From a virus, in IMG/VR virus record IMGVR_UViG_3300030328_000745, positions 7,540 through 42,169 of that record: a DNA stretch of 34,630 nucleotides; one strand, 5' to 3'. The notes beneath the pieces are model-generated. The model was not told the origin of the DNA and made no database searches. It worked only from the letters and a program-made list of their open reading frames with translations. Numbering within the stretch: position 1 is the first letter of the stretch; every line of letters begins with the position of its first letter. Below, in pieces: positions 16,064-22,934 of the stretch. A program made the position numbers and the translations under genes.

Positions 16064-16774
16064 TTGAGAAAATATATATTTGACGTTGATGGGACACTAA
16101 CCCCTAGTCGCAAAAAAATTGAACACGAATTTTGGGCTCCGTTCCTAATATTTTGTCGTACCCATGATGTTTATCTTGTCACTGGTAGTGATAGACAGAA
16201 GACATTAGAACAATTAGGATTGGATATATGTTACACTGCTAAACGTGTATATAATTGTTCTGGTAGTGATGTATATGAGAAAGATAAGAATGTTTATAGG
16301 GATGATTGGGTATTACCGAAAGAGGTGGAGAGATTCTTAGAAGATGAATTAGCTTATAGCTGTTTTCCTATTCGTAATGGAGTACATATTGAGCTAAGGC
16401 CTGGTGGTGTGAACTTTAGTATCTTAGGTAGAGGTAAAGATACTCTACATGGTAGAGAAGAGTATGTTAAATGGGATAAAGAAAGATTAGAAAGAGTTGA
16501 TATAGCAGACAGACTTAAGAATCATTTTCCAGATTTAGAAGTACAGTTGGGTGGTCAGACTGGTATTGATCTAGCAGCAAAGGGAAGGAACAAAGGTCAG
16601 ATCCTAAGAGACTTTGATAAGACTGATGACTTACATTTCTTTGGTGACATGATGGAGGAAGGACAGAATGACTGGCCTTTAGCGATGGCAATAGTAGATA
16701 ATATGATGGGAACGGCTTATAATGTTCAGGATTATAAGGAGACTTGGCGTACACTAAATAAGATAGCGAAATAA
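16064..16774 (+). CDS. Phosphomannomutase-like HAD protein (eukaryotic PMM type)
   Basis: This 236-residue protein has no ATG; TTG at 16064 directly after the previous stop gives MRKYIFDVDGTLTPSR, with the HAD nucleophile D7 and acid D9. A cap region follows, with GVHIELRPGGVNFSILGR (106-123). That resembles the substrate-binding Arg and NxSxxGR segment of eukaryotic-type (HAD IIB) phosphomannomutases. FGDMMEEGQNDW is the final HAD metal motif. Such enzymes interconvert mannose-6-P and mannose-1-P, the precursor of GDP-mannose. That would feed the GDP-mannose epimerase-like enzyme at 20995. It could instead be a sugar phosphatase. It is followed after 10 bases by a nuclease gene of different composition. 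Confidence 0.75.
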   Translation: MRKYIFDVDGTLTPSRKKIEHEFWAPFLIFCRTHDVYLVTGSDRQKTLEQLGLDICYTAKRVYNCSGSDVYEKDKNVYRDDWVLPKEVERFLEDELAYSCFPIRNGVHIELRPGGVNFSILGRGKDTLHGREEYVKWDKERLERVDIADRLKNHFPDLEVQLGGQTGIDLAAKGRNKGQILRDFDKTDDLHFFGDMMEEGQNDWPLAMAIVDNMMGTAYNVQDYKETWRTLNKIAK

Positions 16775-16784
16775 AAATTATGAA

Positions 16785-17231
16785 ATGGAATCAACTGGTG
16801 AGGGAGATTATGAAAACCCCTGGCTATACAAAGGTTCAACTTTTTCTTCTGACGATATTGGCGACTTCTTCGGTTACGTCTACTGTATTACAAATCTCCA
16901 GACAGGGAAAAGATACATTGGACGCAAGTACTTTACCCAGCGTAGAAAGCCTAGAGGTGGGAAACGCCGTGTTACGTCTGAGAGTGACTGGAAACGCTAC
17001 TACGGAAGTTCTCCAGAACTTAAAGACGACGTTACAAAGTATGGACGAAACATTTTCAAGCGTGAGATCCTCAGTCTCCAACCCACCGCAGGCAGAGTAA
17101 ACTTTGAAGAGACTAGACAGTTGTTTTTAAATAATGTTTTATCTGAGGCTCTTGCCGACGGCACGCCAGCATACTACAATTCCAACATTCTAGGACGTTA
17201 TTACCGAAAGGATTACTTTAATCATGTTTAG
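16785..17231 (+). CDS. GIY-YIG family endonuclease (Seg-like)
   Basis: This is a 148-residue protein. YVYCITNLQTGKRYIGRK is the GIY-YIG signature (YVY and YIG) with the following Arg, and Glu residues at about 112-116 (NFEETRQLF) could be the metal ligand. SESDWKRYYGSS is conserved in phage members. It has no separate DNA-binding domain after about residue 130. GIY-YIG nucleases in T4-like phages often act as free-standing homing endonucleases that spread their own gene. This gene is GC-richer, uses C-ending codons, and lies between unrelated genes, all consistent with mobility. A second frame from 16780 is also open for 106 codons but looks like a by-product of base composition. Confidence 0.82.
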   Translation: MESTGEGDYENPWLYKGSTFSSDDIGDFFGYVYCITNLQTGKRYIGRKYFTQRRKPRGGKRRVTSESDWKRYYGSSPELKDDVTKYGRNIFKREILSLQPTAGRVNFEETRQLFLNNVLSEALADGTPAYYNSNILGRYYRKDYFNHV

Positions 17232-17760
17232 TCTTCTTGCCTCGTTGTCTGGAGTAGCAGTAAACATAGCTAATCCAGCATGGGAACTTCCTTATGGCAC
17301 AGAGAATGAAAAGTCAGTACTTGCCTATATACAGAACGTAACAAAAATTAACAATAGAAATGCCCTGGCAACGATTCTGGGTTCAATTAAACAGGAAAGC
17401 AACTTCCATCCCGACATCTGCGAAGGAGGTGCTAGAGTTAGCTTTAATGATTGCCGTCGGGGTGGGTATGGAATCGTCCAGTGGACTTATAAGAGTCGTT
17501 ATAATGGGTTAGGCCAGTTTGCTAAAAATAATAATTGTGATCCAAGTACTCTGACTTGTCAATTGGATTATATGATTAACGAACCAGAGTTTCAGGATGT
17601 ACTTCCAGAGTTCCAAATGCCTGATTGTACTATAGAAGAGTACAACGATATTGCCCATCGCTGGTTAGGATGGGGAGTTGAAGGTAACAGAGTTGAGTAC
17701 TCATATGAGTATAAGTCTAGACTAGAGGTCTCTACTGTTAACTCTTTTGCTTTTGATTAA
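17224..17760 (+). CDS. Phage lysozyme-like peptidoglycan hydrolase
   Basis: This 178-residue protein has a hydrophobic N-terminus (MFSLLASLSGVAVNIANPAW) that could be a signal or signal-arrest segment. After it, ALATILGSIKQESNFHPD places a likely catalytic Glu at residue 58, and GGYGIVQWTYKSRYNGLGQF and the RWLGWG region follow. This is the pattern of the phage tail-lysozyme fold. It probably cleaves peptidoglycan, either as an endolysin released at lysis or as a virion-borne lysozyme; the N-terminal hydrophobic segment slightly favours export for lysis. It overlaps the GIY-YIG gene by eight bases and ends against the only minus-strand gene, tail to tail with a four-base overlap. Confidence 0.78.
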   Translation: MFSLLASLSGVAVNIANPAWELPYGTENEKSVLAYIQNVTKINNRNALATILGSIKQESNFHPDICEGGARVSFNDCRRGGYGIVQWTYKSRYNGLGQFAKNNNCDPSTLTCQLDYMINEPEFQDVLPEFQMPDCTIEEYNDIAHRWLGWGVEGNRVEYSYEYKSRLEVSTVNSFAFD

Positions 17761-18026
17761 GACTCTCCAATATCATTTAACCATTTAGCTGGGAACCAGT
17801 GTTTGATTTGGAGTGCAAACTTCTTGAACTTTTCTAGTTTGTCTAGTCTTGCTGATATTGCCTCTTCTGCGCCTGGAGCTGCTATTGCTTCTAGAGCTGC
17901 AATGCGATTCTCTAGTTCTGCAAATCTCTCTTCGGAAATCTTATCGTATTTGGACATATATACGTCAGTAGTATCCTCAGAGATTATAACTGCAGCATCG
18001 TCAGCAGTCTTTTTTCTTCGGGCCAT
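17757..18026 (-). CDS. Small coiled-coil protein on the minus strand
   Basis: This is the only minus-strand gene I accept. The 89-residue product starts MARRKKTADDAAVIISED, a basic then acidic start, and continues with a heptad-like helix (ISEERFAELENRIAALEAIA) and LDKLEKFKKFALQIKHWFPA. Composition is that of a real soluble protein, whereas the opposing plus-strand frame encodes only Ser/Ala-rich sequence. A GATAAATA late-type promoter lies 27 bases upstream on the same strand. It converges on the lysozyme gene with a four-base overlap. No family is recognised; a small late structural or chaperone-like role is possible. Confidence 0.72.
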   Translation of the reverse strand: MARRKKTADDAAVIISEDTTDVYMSKYDKISEERFAELENRIAALEAIAAPGAEEAISARLDKLEKFKKFALQIKHWFPAKWLNDIGES

Positions 18027-18049
18027 AATTGAAATTCAATAATATTCTC

Positions 18050-18556
18050 ATGTATTTATCGGAGAGATATATTTCTGATGCTGACGCTGATGAAATAAAA
18101 AATATAATTGACGGTATAGCGAAAGATTCTCCTAGTCCAGAATGGTACTCTAGTACTATTGGTGGTGATGATTTTCATTTGATGCCTAGACAAGAAGAGT
18201 TGGGTGATATAATTGATCATTATGAACATATCTTAGGTCGTGAATTACAACTATTAAATGCTTGGAGTGTTTATGGTGATGAGGGTAATTTTCATCTCGT
18301 TCATAGACATCATAAGTTTCCTAAGTATATCTGTACGGTATTATTTCTAGACACCGAGGGGGTACAAAGTCCTCACGGTGATTTTTATGCCGTTCTTAAT
18401 AATAACGTATATCAATTCTCTCCTCAGAAAGGAGATCTATTGATATTTTCATCGGATGTTTGTCACGGTACTTACCCACAAGTAAAAGGCCTTAGACAGA
18501 CTTTAAATATGGATTTTAGAAATTTAGGTCAGAGAAATGTTAGTCGCAAGGTGTAA
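18050..18556 (+). CDS. 2-oxoglutarate/Fe(II) oxygenase-like protein
   Basis: The product is 168 residues from the ATG at 18050 (MYLSERYISDADADEI); a TTG at 18029 would add seven residues. The core resembles the small 2OG-Fe(II) oxygenases of cyanophages. FHLVHRHHKFPKYICTVLFL holds the first metal His, KGDLLIFSSDVCHGTYP holds the distal His, and GLRQTLNMDF holds the 2OG-binding Arg. An Asp of the HxD motif is not obvious, so the first motif may be degenerate. The substrate is unknown. The start is divergent from and very close to the minus-strand gene, leaving only 23 bases between them. The 3' end overlaps the next gene by 20 bases. Confidence 0.7.
   Translation: MYLSERYISDADADEIKNIIDGIAKDSPSPEWYSSTIGGDDFHLMPRQEELGDIIDHYEHILGRELQLLNAWSVYGDEGNFHLVHRHHKFPKYICTVLFLDTEGVQSPHGDFYAVLNNNVYQFSPQKGDLLIFSSDVCHGTYPQVKGLRQTLNMDFRNLGQRNVSRKV
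18053..18060 (-). promoter_or_regulatory. Variant late promoter (GATAAATA) on minus strand
   Basis: The plus strand reads TATTTATC here. It sits 27 bases upstream of the minus-strand ATG, at normal late-promoter spacing, and overlaps the first codons of the plus-strand 2OG gene. Confidence 0.5.
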
Positions 18557-18785
18557 GGTTTGTGGTACTGAAATTACAAGTACCTCAAAAGTTCAGTGTT
18601 GTGGATGCCCAAATATGATGACAGTGGAGGGTGATAAGATCTCAGCACAGGATTTAAGTAAAGTAGTGTTAAGTAAAACTAAAGAAAGTATTAAAAATGA
18701 GGGTTTCCTAACATCTGATGACCTAAAATACCAAGAGGCCCGGCGCCGTCGAAAAATTACAAAACTTACCTTCGAGGAACGATGA
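18537..18785 (+). CDS. Small Zn-ribbon-like protein
   Basis: This 82-residue protein has an N-terminal CKVCGTE...CCGCPN cluster (residues 6-24), giving two Cys pairs that could hold one zinc. It is followed by a helical, Lys-rich region and a basic end (EARRRRKITKLTFEER). The pattern recurs in T4-like cyanophages as a short Cys-cluster protein; the function is unknown. A zinc knuckle with a basic tail suggests nucleic-acid or protein binding. It overlaps the 2OG gene by 20 bases and the next gene by four (ATGA), so it is translated as part of a string. Confidence 0.72.
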   Translation: MLVARCKVCGTEITSTSKVQCCGCPNMMTVEGDKISAQDLSKVVLSKTKESIKNEGFLTSDDLKYQEARRRRKITKLTFEER

Positions 18786-19000
18786 TCAATCTGGATGAAA
18801 AATTTCACAGTTACTTAGAAACTGGACACACCAAAACATTTAAGATTGATGGTGTCAATGAACCTCTTACAGGTTATGGATATCATTGTGATGGTAATGA
18901 CATACAAGGCTATTGGGTATCGACAGAAAACTATAAGTTATACTATAATATGAATGAACAATTCATTAGGATGCACCCATTGAGGGAGCTTGCTAAATAA
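18782..19000 (+). CDS. Small hypothetical protein
   Basis: This is a 72-residue soluble protein, MINLDEKFHSYLETGHTKTF at the start, rich in Tyr, Gly and Asn (TGYGYHCDGNDIQGYWVSTE) and with no membrane helix or motif I know. It is accepted because it has normal codon use and a four-base overlap with the upstream gene, and ends 19 bases before the transaldolase start. No function can be proposed. The compact Tyr/Trp-rich middle suggests a small beta fold. Confidence 0.6.
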   Translation: MINLDEKFHSYLETGHTKTFKIDGVNEPLTGYGYHCDGNDIQGYWVSTENYKLYYNMNEQFIRMHPLRELAK

Positions 19001-19019
19001 AACGAGTCAATTTTACTCA

Positions 19020-19673
19020 ATGCAAATCTTTCTAGACACTGCCGAAATTGATGTGGTTAAAAGTCACATGGAAACCGGCTTGATAGATGGGGTCACAACG
19101 AACCCCAGTTTAATTCTGAAGTCAGGCGCAGAATTAAATCCACGGATAAAAGAATTAGTTGAGGCTGGAGTACCAGACATTAGTGCTGAGGTAGTTGGAG
19201 AAACTGCTGAAGAAATGTTATCTATGGCTGAAACTCTTGTCCCATTAGGTTCTTCCGTAACCATTAAAGTTCCATGTACAATGGAAGGTTTAAAGGCCTG
19301 TAGACAACTGAGTCTTCAAGGAACTAGGGTTAATGTAACTCTAGTTTTTAGTGTATCTCAGGCTATTCTATCTGCTAAGGCAGGTGCAGCTTATGTTTCA
19401 CCTTTTATTGGTAGATTGGATGACCAGAGATTAGGCGGAATCGATTTAGTGAAAGAGATCGCTACTCTGTATAGAGAACAATTGGTCAGAACTAAAGTTT
19501 TGGCTGCATCAACCAGATCTGTCTACGATGTAGAAAGAGCATTTGAGGTTGGTGCTGATGTAGTTACTATGCCTCCAAAACTATTCAAAGAAATGTACGA
19601 TCATGCCCTCACGGATCAAGGAATCGAAAAGTTCAATTCCGATTGGGAGGAAGCCATTAAAAGTAAAAAATAG
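19020..19673 (+). CDS. talC: Transaldolase, TalC / fructose-6-P aldolase-like type
   Basis: Transaldolase moves a dihydroxyacetone unit between sugar phosphates in the pentose phosphate pathway. Phage copies are thought to push host carbon towards NADPH and pentose for nucleotides. I choose the ATG at 19020 (MQIFLDTAEIDVV), since the family begins this way; a start at 18990 would run back into the previous gene. The product is 217 residues, normal for the short TalC class. D6, TTNPS (26-30), the Schiff-base K83 in TIKVPCT, and VSPFIGRLDD are all present. It lies a few kilobases downstream of RNR and upstream of psbA, matching the known metabolic gene set of cyanomyoviruses. No Shine-Dalgarno sequence is obvious. 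Confidence 0.95.
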   Translation: MQIFLDTAEIDVVKSHMETGLIDGVTTNPSLILKSGAELNPRIKELVEAGVPDISAEVVGETAEEMLSMAETLVPLGSSVTIKVPCTMEGLKACRQLSLQGTRVNVTLVFSVSQAILSAKAGAAYVSPFIGRLDDQRLGGIDLVKEIATLYREQLVRTKVLAASTRSVYDVERAFEVGADVVTMPPKLFKEMYDHALTDQGIEKFNSDWEEAIKSKK

Positions 19674-19683
19674 CAACAAGGAC

Positions 19684-19713
19684 TTGCCGGAAGAGTATTT
19701 GGCCTTGTATACT
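19684..19713 (+). promoter_or_regulatory. Possible sigma70-type promoter
   Basis: TTGCCG (19684) and TATACT (19708) are separated by 18 bases in the 89-base gap after talC. The start would lie about 43 bases before the ATG at 19763. This is a moderate match and would allow early or middle expression of the following genes. Confidence 0.45.
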
Positions 19714-19762
19714 ATCCTTAATGATGACGCCCCGTAACGTCGTTTAATCTTTAAACAGGAAA

Positions 19763-19981
19763 ATGTCTTTAGTACAAAAGTTCAAGAAACATCTTGACAC
19801 TCTTGCCCAGACTGCTGATAGAACGTTAGAATTAGACTATAAAGATCCAAAACTTTACAAAAAGATCCTACGATATTATAGGGATCATGACATAGAATTT
19901 TATGATGATCCATACGACACTTATGAACTCGTCGTCGAACTCCTCACAGAAGACCTCCACGAAACAGGGGTCTTGGCGTGA
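19763..19981 (+). CDS. Small acidic hypothetical protein
   Basis: This 72-residue protein is MSLVQKFKKHLDTLAQTADR at the start, then KKILRYYRDHDIEFYDDPYD, and ends LLTEDLHETGVLA. It is helical and acidic with several aromatic residues. I considered CP12, the Calvin-cycle inhibitor common in cyanophages next to talC, but the Cys pairs of CP12 are absent, so I leave it unassigned. A purine-rich AAACAGGAAA leader precedes the ATG. The last 60 bases overlap the next gene and are noticeably C-rich. Confidence 0.65.
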   Translation: MSLVQKFKKHLDTLAQTADRTLELDYKDPKLYKKILRYYRDHDIEFYDDPYDTYELVVELLTEDLHETGVLA

Positions 19982-20441
19982 TGTAAAGATATTCTATGAG
20001 GTTCTTTCTTCACAAGAAAGAGAGAACTTATTAGAACAATCTAAACCTTTATTAGGAAAGGTATCAGAATTACATCCAGGCTTACAAACAGATACTAATC
20101 TGAATGAGGTCTTTACTGGAAAAGAATTTTATAATCCTTTTCCAAAGTTTTGTGATCTGATTAATGTGGATGCAGAACTTGTCTCTGCTTGGGTCAATTG
20201 CATTGATTCAGAAGTTAAGTTATCATGGCATACACATACTGATTTTTATCCAGAGTACAGATATACATCTGTTTACATGCTGGATAATCCTGAAAGTTTA
20301 GGAACAGCATTTCTAATGGAGGATGCGGAGTATCATCTTCCGGCTCCCACAAATTCTCTATTAGTATTTCCTTCAAACTACACACATTCTAATCCTCTTG
20401 TACAAAGTACAAGATATACTCTTGCTATGGATTTCTCTTAA
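19923..20441 (+). CDS. 2-oxoglutarate/Fe(II) oxygenase-like protein
   Basis: I use the ATG at 19923 (172 residues); ATGs at 19902 and 19905 are equally open, and the first residues look unconserved (Ser/Asn/Thr-rich). The clear domain begins at WRDVKIFYEVLSSQE. LSWHTHTDFYPEYRYTSVYM has an HxHxD arrangement for iron, PSNYTHSNP supplies the distal His, and RYTLAMDFS the 2OG-binding Arg. This is the best-formed of the three oxygenases in the window. The substrate is unknown. The start overlaps the small acidic gene and the stop overlaps the next ATG (TAATG), implying co-translation with the HAD phosphatase. Confidence 0.75.
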   Translation: MNSSSNSSQKTSTKQGSWRDVKIFYEVLSSQERENLLEQSKPLLGKVSELHPGLQTDTNLNEVFTGKEFYNPFPKFCDLINVDAELVSAWVNCIDSEVKLSWHTHTDFYPEYRYTSVYMLDNPESLGTAFLMEDAEYHLPAPTNSLLVFPSNYTHSNPLVQSTRYTLAMDFS

Positions 20442-20755
20442 TGAAATATGTTTTTGATTTAGATGGTACTTTATGTGAGACTTTCTCTAATCCAGATGGT
20501 CATGGAATGAAGTACTTTGAAGCTACACCCTATAAGGATAGGATAGAAAAAGTTAATAAACTATGGGAGGAAGGTCACGAGATTATTATTGAAACTGCAC
20601 GAGGATGCGGTACAAAAATCAATCATTATGAAAGAACCTTTGATCAGTTAAGATCATGGGGATTAAAATTTACTACCTTAAGAACAGGTGTTAAATTTGG
20701 TGGAGATTTATTCATTGATGATAAAGGAATAAACAGTGAGGATTTTTTTAAATGA
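20441..20755 (+). CDS. Small HAD-family phosphatase
   Basis: This 104-residue protein begins MKYVFDLDGTLCETF, with the HAD nucleophile Asp and second Asp. ETARGCGT is motif II and LFIDDKGINSEDFF the terminal acidic motif. The size and motifs fit the capless HAD group found in capsule and LPS biosynthesis (KDO-8-P phosphatase-like). It probably removes phosphate from a sugar phosphate. This suits its place just ahead of the glycan cassette. Stop-start overlaps on both sides (TAATG and ATGA) show it is part of a continuous translation unit. Confidence 0.78.
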   Translation: MKYVFDLDGTLCETFSNPDGHGMKYFEATPYKDRIEKVNKLWEEGHEIIIETARGCGTKINHYERTFDQLRSWGLKFTTLRTGVKFGGDLFIDDKGINSEDFFK

Positions 20756-20979
20756 AATATACTACAATACATTCTCAAGGGCCATATCGTTTCGTTCATA
20801 CGGACAAACCTTTACCTAATGGAAAACTTGATTTTCGTATTCAAAAGATGGGACAATATTCTCCCAAGTACAAGGACATGTATCTCTTAGACAATCAAAT
20901 GCAATTAGATACTTGTTTAGAAGATCCTGAGTATACTAAATGGTTAGATCCAGAAGGTGTACCTGCATATCGTAAATAA
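20752..20979 (+). CDS. Small hypothetical protein
   Basis: This 75-residue protein starts MKYTTIHSQGPYRFVHTDKP and ends DPEYTKWLDPEGVPAYRK. It is rich in Tyr, Asp, Lys and Pro, is soluble, and has no known motif. It overlaps the HAD gene by four bases, so it is very likely translated. The stop is followed by a short AT-rich spacer with a TAAATAAATA stretch, possibly a weak late-type promoter, and a GAGGTAACG ribosome binding site for the epimerase. Function unknown. Confidence 0.6.
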   Translation: MKYTTIHSQGPYRFVHTDKPLPNGKLDFRIQKMGQYSPKYKDMYLLDNQMQLDTCLEDPEYTKWLDPEGVPAYRK

Positions 20980-20994
20980 ATACCGAGGTAACGA

Positions 20995-22119
20995 ATGGTG
21001 AAAATGAAGACAGCATTAGTTTTAGGAGCAGGTGGATTTATCGGTTCCCATATGGTAAAGAGACTCAGGAGTGAAGGGTATTGGGTCAGAGGTGTTGATC
21101 TAAAACATCCCGAATTCTCAAGACATCAAGCTAATGAGTTTGTATTAGGAGATTTAAGAGACAAGAGTTTCGTTAATAGGATAGTAGAATATAAAGGAGA
21201 ACTTGGTAATTTCTTTAATCAAGTTCCTTATAAAATGGTTGAAGGATTTGATGAGGTATATCAATTTGCTGCTGACATGGGTGGTGCAGGTTTTATTTTC
21301 ACAGGTGAAAATGATGCAGACATCATGCACAACTCAGCATCGATTAATATTAATCTTTTAGATGCTTTAGTTAAGAATAATAGTCAAGGACGTAAAATGC
21401 CTAAAGTCTTTTATTCTTCTTCTGCTTGTGCATATCCTTCAGAGATTCAAGAAGATGTAAACAATCCAGGCCTTCGTGAGGAGGATGCTTACCCTGCAAA
21501 CCCTGATTCAGATTATGGATGGGAAAAATTATTCTCAGAACGTCTCTACCATGCTTACGCTCGTAACCATGACTTTGATGTTCGCATTGCTCGTTATCAC
21601 AACATCTATGGGCCAGAAGGAACTTGGGATGGAGGTAGAGAAAAAGCTCCTGCAGCAATGTGCAGAAAGGTCGCACTTGTTGACTCTGGAGAAGGTGAAA
21701 TTGAATGTTGGGGTGATGGAGAACAAACTAGATCATTCTTGTTTGTAGATGATTGTATTGAGGCTACACGTAGACTCATGGAAAGTAATTGTTCTGATGT
21801 AATCAATATAGGTTCTGAAGAGATGGTTACTATTAATCAACTTATCTCTTATGCTGCTCAAGCTGCTGATAAGAAAATATCTATTAAACATATTGATGGC
21901 CCACAGGGAGTTCGTGGACGTAACTCACAGAATGATATGATCCGTGATGTTCTTAAGTGGGATTATACTGTTTCACTTAAAGAAGGTATTAAGAGAACGT
22001 ATGAATGGATAGAGGAACAAATATATGAGTTGGAAGAAATTCAAGATCATCAGTCTACACATTTGAAGACACTTGAAGAATTGGATAATGATCTATACGT
22101 TGGAGTTTTTGATTCGTGA
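20995..22119 (+). CDS. NAD-dependent sugar epimerase, GDP-mannose 3,5-epimerase-like
   Basis: This is a 374-residue short-chain dehydrogenase/reductase-type epimerase. Residues 11-18 (GAGGFIGS) bind NAD. VYQFAADMGGAGFI, FYSSSACAYP and the YGWEK Tyr/Lys pair form the active site, and RYHNIYGPEGTWDGGREKAP is highly characteristic of GDP-mannose 3,5-epimerases. Those enzymes make GDP-L-galactose (and L-gulose) from GDP-mannose. With the PMM-like gene and the GT11 gene that follows, this suggests an L-galactose or related residue in a phage-specified glycan. It is the first gene of the 9.6 kb cassette; GAGG precedes the ATG by a few bases. It overlaps the GT11 gene by four bases. Confidence 0.85.
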   Translation: MVKMKTALVLGAGGFIGSHMVKRLRSEGYWVRGVDLKHPEFSRHQANEFVLGDLRDKSFVNRIVEYKGELGNFFNQVPYKMVEGFDEVYQFAADMGGAGFIFTGENDADIMHNSASININLLDALVKNNSQGRKMPKVFYSSSACAYPSEIQEDVNNPGLREEDAYPANPDSDYGWEKLFSERLYHAYARNHDFDVRIARYHNIYGPEGTWDGGREKAPAAMCRKVALVDSGEGEIECWGDGEQTRSFLFVDDCIEATRRLMESNCSDVINIGSEEMVTINQLISYAAQAADKKISIKHIDGPQGVRGRNSQNDMIRDVLKWDYTVSLKEGIKRTYEWIEEQIYELEEIQDHQSTHLKTLEELDNDLYVGVFDS

Positions 22120-22934
22120 TTGGTTTTAATGCATTGGGTCAACTGGGACAGTTGGGAAACCAAATGTTCCAGATAGCTTCTCTACGAGGCATAGCTGCTA
22201 ATAGAGGATATAATTATTGTTTTCCAATTCATCAACATGTAACTGTAGATGCTTTAGGAAACAATCTTAGAATTGATATTCAAAACCCATTTACCTTACA
22301 GAATATCAATCCACTGAATATTCAGGCAATTGATCCTGATAGACCAGTGGTTAATGAAGATGGATTCCATTTCAATGAGGGTATCTTTAATGAGTGTCCT
22401 GATTGGGTGGATCTTCGTGGTTTCTTTCAGACAGAAAAGTATTTTGTTCACGTTAAAGATATGATACGTGAGATGTTTACATTCAGGCCTGAGATTCTTG
22501 ATCCTGCTCGTCAGATGGTTGAGAGTTTAAATAAGGTTCCTGTTGCTTTACATATTAGACGAGGAGATTTCTTAAGGAACTCTGGTAATCATCACAATCT
22601 TTCTATAGATTGGTATGGTAGAGCATTAGATAAGATTAATCTTGATGGTCGTCAGGTTGTTATCTTTAGTGATGATCCTGATTGGTGTAGAGAACAACAG
22701 GTGTTTGGAGATGATGATAAGTTTCTTGTAAGTGAAAGTAATAATCATTATACTGATCTTGCATTAATGTCATTGTGTAGTGGCCATATTATTGCAAACT
22801 CTACTTACTCATGGTGGGGTGCATGGTTAGCTGATAGTAAGGAAGTTATTGCGCCTGCAAAATGGTTTGGCCCTGATAACGAACATTTAAGTATAGAGGA
22901 TCTTTATTGTGATCATTGGGAGGTTTTAGAATGA
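22116..22934 (+). CDS. GT11 family (alpha-1,2-fucosyltransferase-like) glycosyltransferase
   Basis: This 272-residue protein starts at GTG (GTGA overlap with the epimerase). GQLGNQMFQIASLRGIA is the N-terminal GT11 signature, VALHIRRGDF the GDP-sugar-binding HxRRxD motif, and ANSTYSWWGAWL the C-terminal conserved block. GT11 enzymes transfer L-fucose, and some L-galactose, from the GDP sugar in an inverting reaction. GDP-L-galactose made by the upstream epimerase would be a natural donor, since L-galactose is the C6-hydroxy analogue of L-fucose. No membrane helix, so it is cytoplasmic or peripheral. Confidence in the family is high; the donor is inference from context. Confidence 0.88.
   Translation: MIGFNALGQLGQLGNQMFQIASLRGIAANRGYNYCFPIHQHVTVDALGNNLRIDIQNPFTLQNINPLNIQAIDPDRPVVNEDGFHFNEGIFNECPDWVDLRGFFQTEKYFVHVKDMIREMFTFRPEILDPARQMVESLNKVPVALHIRRGDFLRNSGNHHNLSIDWYGRALDKINLDGRQVVIFSDDPDWCREQQVFGDDDKFLVSESNNHYTDLALMSLCSGHIIANSTYSWWGAWLADSKEVIAPAKWFGPDNEHLSIEDLYCDHWEVLE

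Noticed and set aside
16780-17100. Second open frame of 106 codons overlapping the GIY-YIG gene
   Set aside because: The overlapping frame at 16785 has clear GIY-YIG motifs. This frame is Ser/Thr/Leu-rich without motifs and is explained by the gene's unusual base composition.
17803-18042. Plus-strand open frame opposite the minus-strand coiled-coil gene
   Set aside because: It encodes low-complexity Ser/Ala sequence and lacks a ribosome binding site, while the minus-strand frame has a coherent coiled coil and a promoter.
19674-19762. tRNA gene in the gap after talC
   Set aside because: No cloverleaf pairing or T-loop consensus was found; the gap is explained by a possible promoter and leader. 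I found no tRNA-like sequence in the other gaps either.
19763-19981. CP12 as identity of the small gene after talC
   Set aside because: Cyanophages often carry cp12 near talC, but the C-terminal Cys pair and acidic core typical of CP12 are missing.
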